Source: Oscillatoriales cyanobacterium M59_W2019_021 (GTDB lineage Bacteria > Cyanobacteriota > Cyanobacteriia > Cyanobacteriales > Geitlerinemataceae). From it: 33,051 nt of DNA. Below are positions 31,587-33,051 of the stretch, piece after piece. The position numbers and the translations under genes were made by a program. The notes under the pieces were generated by a model. The model searched no databases and was not told the DNA's origin. It was given only the letters and a program-made list of their open reading frames with translations. Numbering within the stretch: the first letter of the stretch is position 1; every line of letters starts with the position of its first letter. The stretch spans positions 1-33,051 of the forward strand of contig DVED01000168.1 in the NCBI GenBank assembly GCA_015295945.1, read 5' to 3'.

Positions 31587-31657
31587 AGGACTGGTAATGA
31601 GTAATGGGTAATGGGTAAGAAACCAATTATTACTTATTACTTATTACTTCCAACTTC
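31587..31657. repeat. TAATGGG/TTATTAC heptamer repeats between convergent genes
   Basis: TAATGGG (twice, near 31601-31617) and TTATTAC/TTACTTA heptamers (31628-31647) face each other as an imperfect inverted repeat between the sulfotransferase and porin stop codons. They may serve as a weak terminator. Confidence 0.6.
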
Positions 31658-31663
31658 AAACCC

Positions 31664-33051
31664 CTAAAACGAAAAGACCATTCGCAGCACACCTTGCCAA
31701 GTGGTTTCGCTGCGACTATCGTTATCGGCATTGCCGACAACGATCAGAGCCGGGGTTAAGCTGAGATTGTCGCTGAGTTGCAAGTGATAAAAGGCTTCAA
31801 AGTTGGTTTGACTGGCATTGCCCAAATCGTTACTGACAAAGGGCTGTCCGATCGCCACTCCCGCCACATTCCCCGGTACGGGCCAATTGCGGACGTTCAT
31901 CCCCACCGCCCAAGTTACCGGACTGAGGTCTAAATCCCGCGATAGTACGGTATTGTACCCGTGGTAGTCCCCCCGACCCAAACGCGCGAAGAGTCCCAAA
32001 TAAGGATTGACCGCCCACTCTCCGTTAACGCCTACTGCATCGATGTCCGTCCCGTTAATTTCGGCGTGGGTATACTGAAGGCGTACCGTCCAAGCGGGAT
32101 CGGGAGCGTATTCCAGTTCGAGACTGGCTTGGTAAGGATCGCGCCAGAATCCCCCCATCTGCGGGTCAGCAGCATCGGCAGCAGCATACACCCCCGTCAG
32201 GGTAAACGGTTGGAGATCCCAAGCAACGGCAACCCCTGCACCGCCGGGACGATCGACCTGATTCTGGACGATTAGCGGGTTATTGAAGAAAAAGCTAGAG
32301 TTAAAATTCACATCGGAATCGTCGGCGAAGCGGTTGCGATCGATGAAATCCCCCGGTGCGAGTTTCGGTCCGACGGCGACGGTAATGCGATCGGTTGGTT
32401 GAAACGAATAGTACAACCGCCGCAAGCGCAACTGATTCCCCACTTCTACGTAATCCAATCCCCCCGCACCCGCTAGCAACCCCGTCGTTCCCAATAAATT
32501 ATCCCCTCGGTTGTGGACAGCAGCGATCGCATCTTGCCCGTTATTCCCTGCTTCCAATTGGGTAACCAGTCGCGTTTGCGGTGAAAACTGCGTCGTTAAA
32601 TTCAACCGCAGGCGATCGACAAAGGTGGTTTTCGAGCTATTATTGCCGTCGGTCAACCCCAAGACAAACTGACCCTGAAGTTGGGTCGTTGCCGAGAATT
32701 GTCGCTCTTCCAGGCGATCAATGCGCGGTTGGATGCGGTTGTCGAGGCGTGCGTTCAACTCGTCGATCGCCTCTTGGTAATTGATCTGCAATTGTGCCAA
32801 GGTATTGAGGTCTTCTTGCAACACCGTGTCCGATCGATCCAACCGTTCCAGCAAGGCATCTAACGCGGCGGCGACGGCGGCAGCAAACTCGTATCGGGTC
32901 ATCGATCGATCGCCGCGATACGTCCCGTCGGGATAGCCCAAATCCAGATCGTAGCGTTCGATAATGGATTTGAGCGCCTGATAAGCCCAATCCGAAGGCT
33001 GTACGTCCGACAGTTCGTCTACCGTTAGCAGGCGATCGGCACGGATTTCGC
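31664..33051 (-). CDS. Iron uptake porin (SLH domain plus OprB-type barrel), 5' end cut by window edge
   Basis: 462 codons are visible; the frame is open through the right edge (first full codon at 33049), so the signal peptide and N-terminus lie outside. The first visible residues EIRADRLLTVDELSDVQPS, then DWAYQALKSIIERYDLDLGY and PDGTYRGDRSMTRYEFA, form an SLH domain that anchors to the cell wall. A coiled-coil stretch follows (ALDALLERLDRSDTVLQEDL on to RLEERQFSATTQL), then an outer-membrane beta-barrel of the carbohydrate-selective porin OprB family ending in VFSF, with terminal Phe. Relatives take up inorganic iron across the outer membrane. Confidence 0.9.
   Translation of the reverse strand, partial: EIRADRLLTVDELSDVQPSDWAYQALKSIIERYDLDLGYPDGTYRGDRSMTRYEFAAAVAAALDALLERLDRSDTVLQEDLNTLAQLQINYQEAIDELNARLDNRIQPRIDRLEERQFSATTQLQGQFVLGLTDGNNSSKTTFVDRLRLNLTTQFSPQTRLVTQLEAGNNGQDAIAAVHNRGDNLLGTTGLLAGAGGLDYVEVGNQLRLRRLYYSFQPTDRITVAVGPKLAPGDFIDRNRFADDSDVNFNSSFFFNNPLIVQNQVDRPGGAGVAVAWDLQPFTLTGVYAAADAADPQMGGFWRDPYQASLELEYAPDPAWTVRLQYTHAEINGTDIDAVGVNGEWAVNPYLGLFARLGRGDYHGYNTVLSRDLDLSPVTWAVGMNVRNWPVPGNVAGVAIGQPFVSNDLGNASQTNFEAFYHLQLSDNLSLTPALIVVGNADNDSRSETTWQGVLRMVFSF

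Overview
The window is chromosomal DNA of a cyanobacterium. It carries photosystem I psaK, a 31-codon petL, the phycobilisome lyase gene cpcF, a Psb35-like small membrane protein, the cyanobacteria-type fused panC/cmk gene, an SLH/OprB iron-uptake porin, and dense HIP1-type GCGATCGC and CGATCG sites. A PatX-like signal protein, a family restricted to filamentous lineages that carry HetR, together with the many heptanucleotide repeats, suggests a filamentous form of the Oscillatoriales type. That placement is an inference. No nif or heterocyst genes lie in the window.

Layout. 1-2784: DUF1326-DUF2182 pair on the minus strand, a Trp-rich small protein (+), a glutathione S-transferase (-). 2904-4492: MnmD-like tRNA methyltransferase and a Uma2 nuclease (+). 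4502-5965: DASH cryptochrome (-). 6246-8112: HEAT-repeat protein, second Uma2 nuclease, psaK (+). 8379-11772: speA (-), a 44-residue Rpn-nuclease remnant (+), purM (-). 12383-17562 (+): RlpA-like protein with a long, highly structured leader, panC/cmk, a translationally coupled cupin, two tandem paralogous peptidoglycan-binding-domain proteins, and an MMADHC-like protein. 17816-20190: DUF1537 kinase and PatX-like peptide (+), truncated XRE regulator and a 40-codon fragment (-), Psb35-like protein (+). 20205-24412: cpcF (-), DegT/DnrJ aminotransferase (+), folP and aroB (-). 24578-27648: petL (+), a tRNA-Leu(CAA) overlapped by the 3' end of an M48 peptidase gene, and murA (-). 27843-33051: chrA (+), PD-(D/E)XK nuclease (-), sulfotransferase (+), and the iron-uptake porin (-), which runs off the right edge.

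Most genes are single transcription units with mixed orientation. The visible operon-like arrangements are DUF1326/DUF2182 (6 bp apart), panC-cmk/cupin (ATGA overlap) and M48/tRNA-Leu (22 nt overlap).

The less ordinary signals are these. (1) A PatX-like protein whose HetR-binding pentapeptide RGSGR reads RGSSGR after an in-frame AGC duplication; its ribosome site lies in a hairpin. (2) Dispersed arrays of heptamers (CCAATGA, CAAACCC) supply the start codon of three unrelated genes. In each case a five-codon mini-ORF ends in an ATGA overlap with that start. (3) Nested perfect inverted repeats fill the region before the RlpA gene. (4) A 20-codon leader ORF is coupled to the first peptidoglycan-binding gene. 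(5) An exact copy of the Yfr1 small-RNA core sits next to a 14-bp hairpin. No CRISPR array, prophage, complete insertion sequence or recognisable defence island was found.
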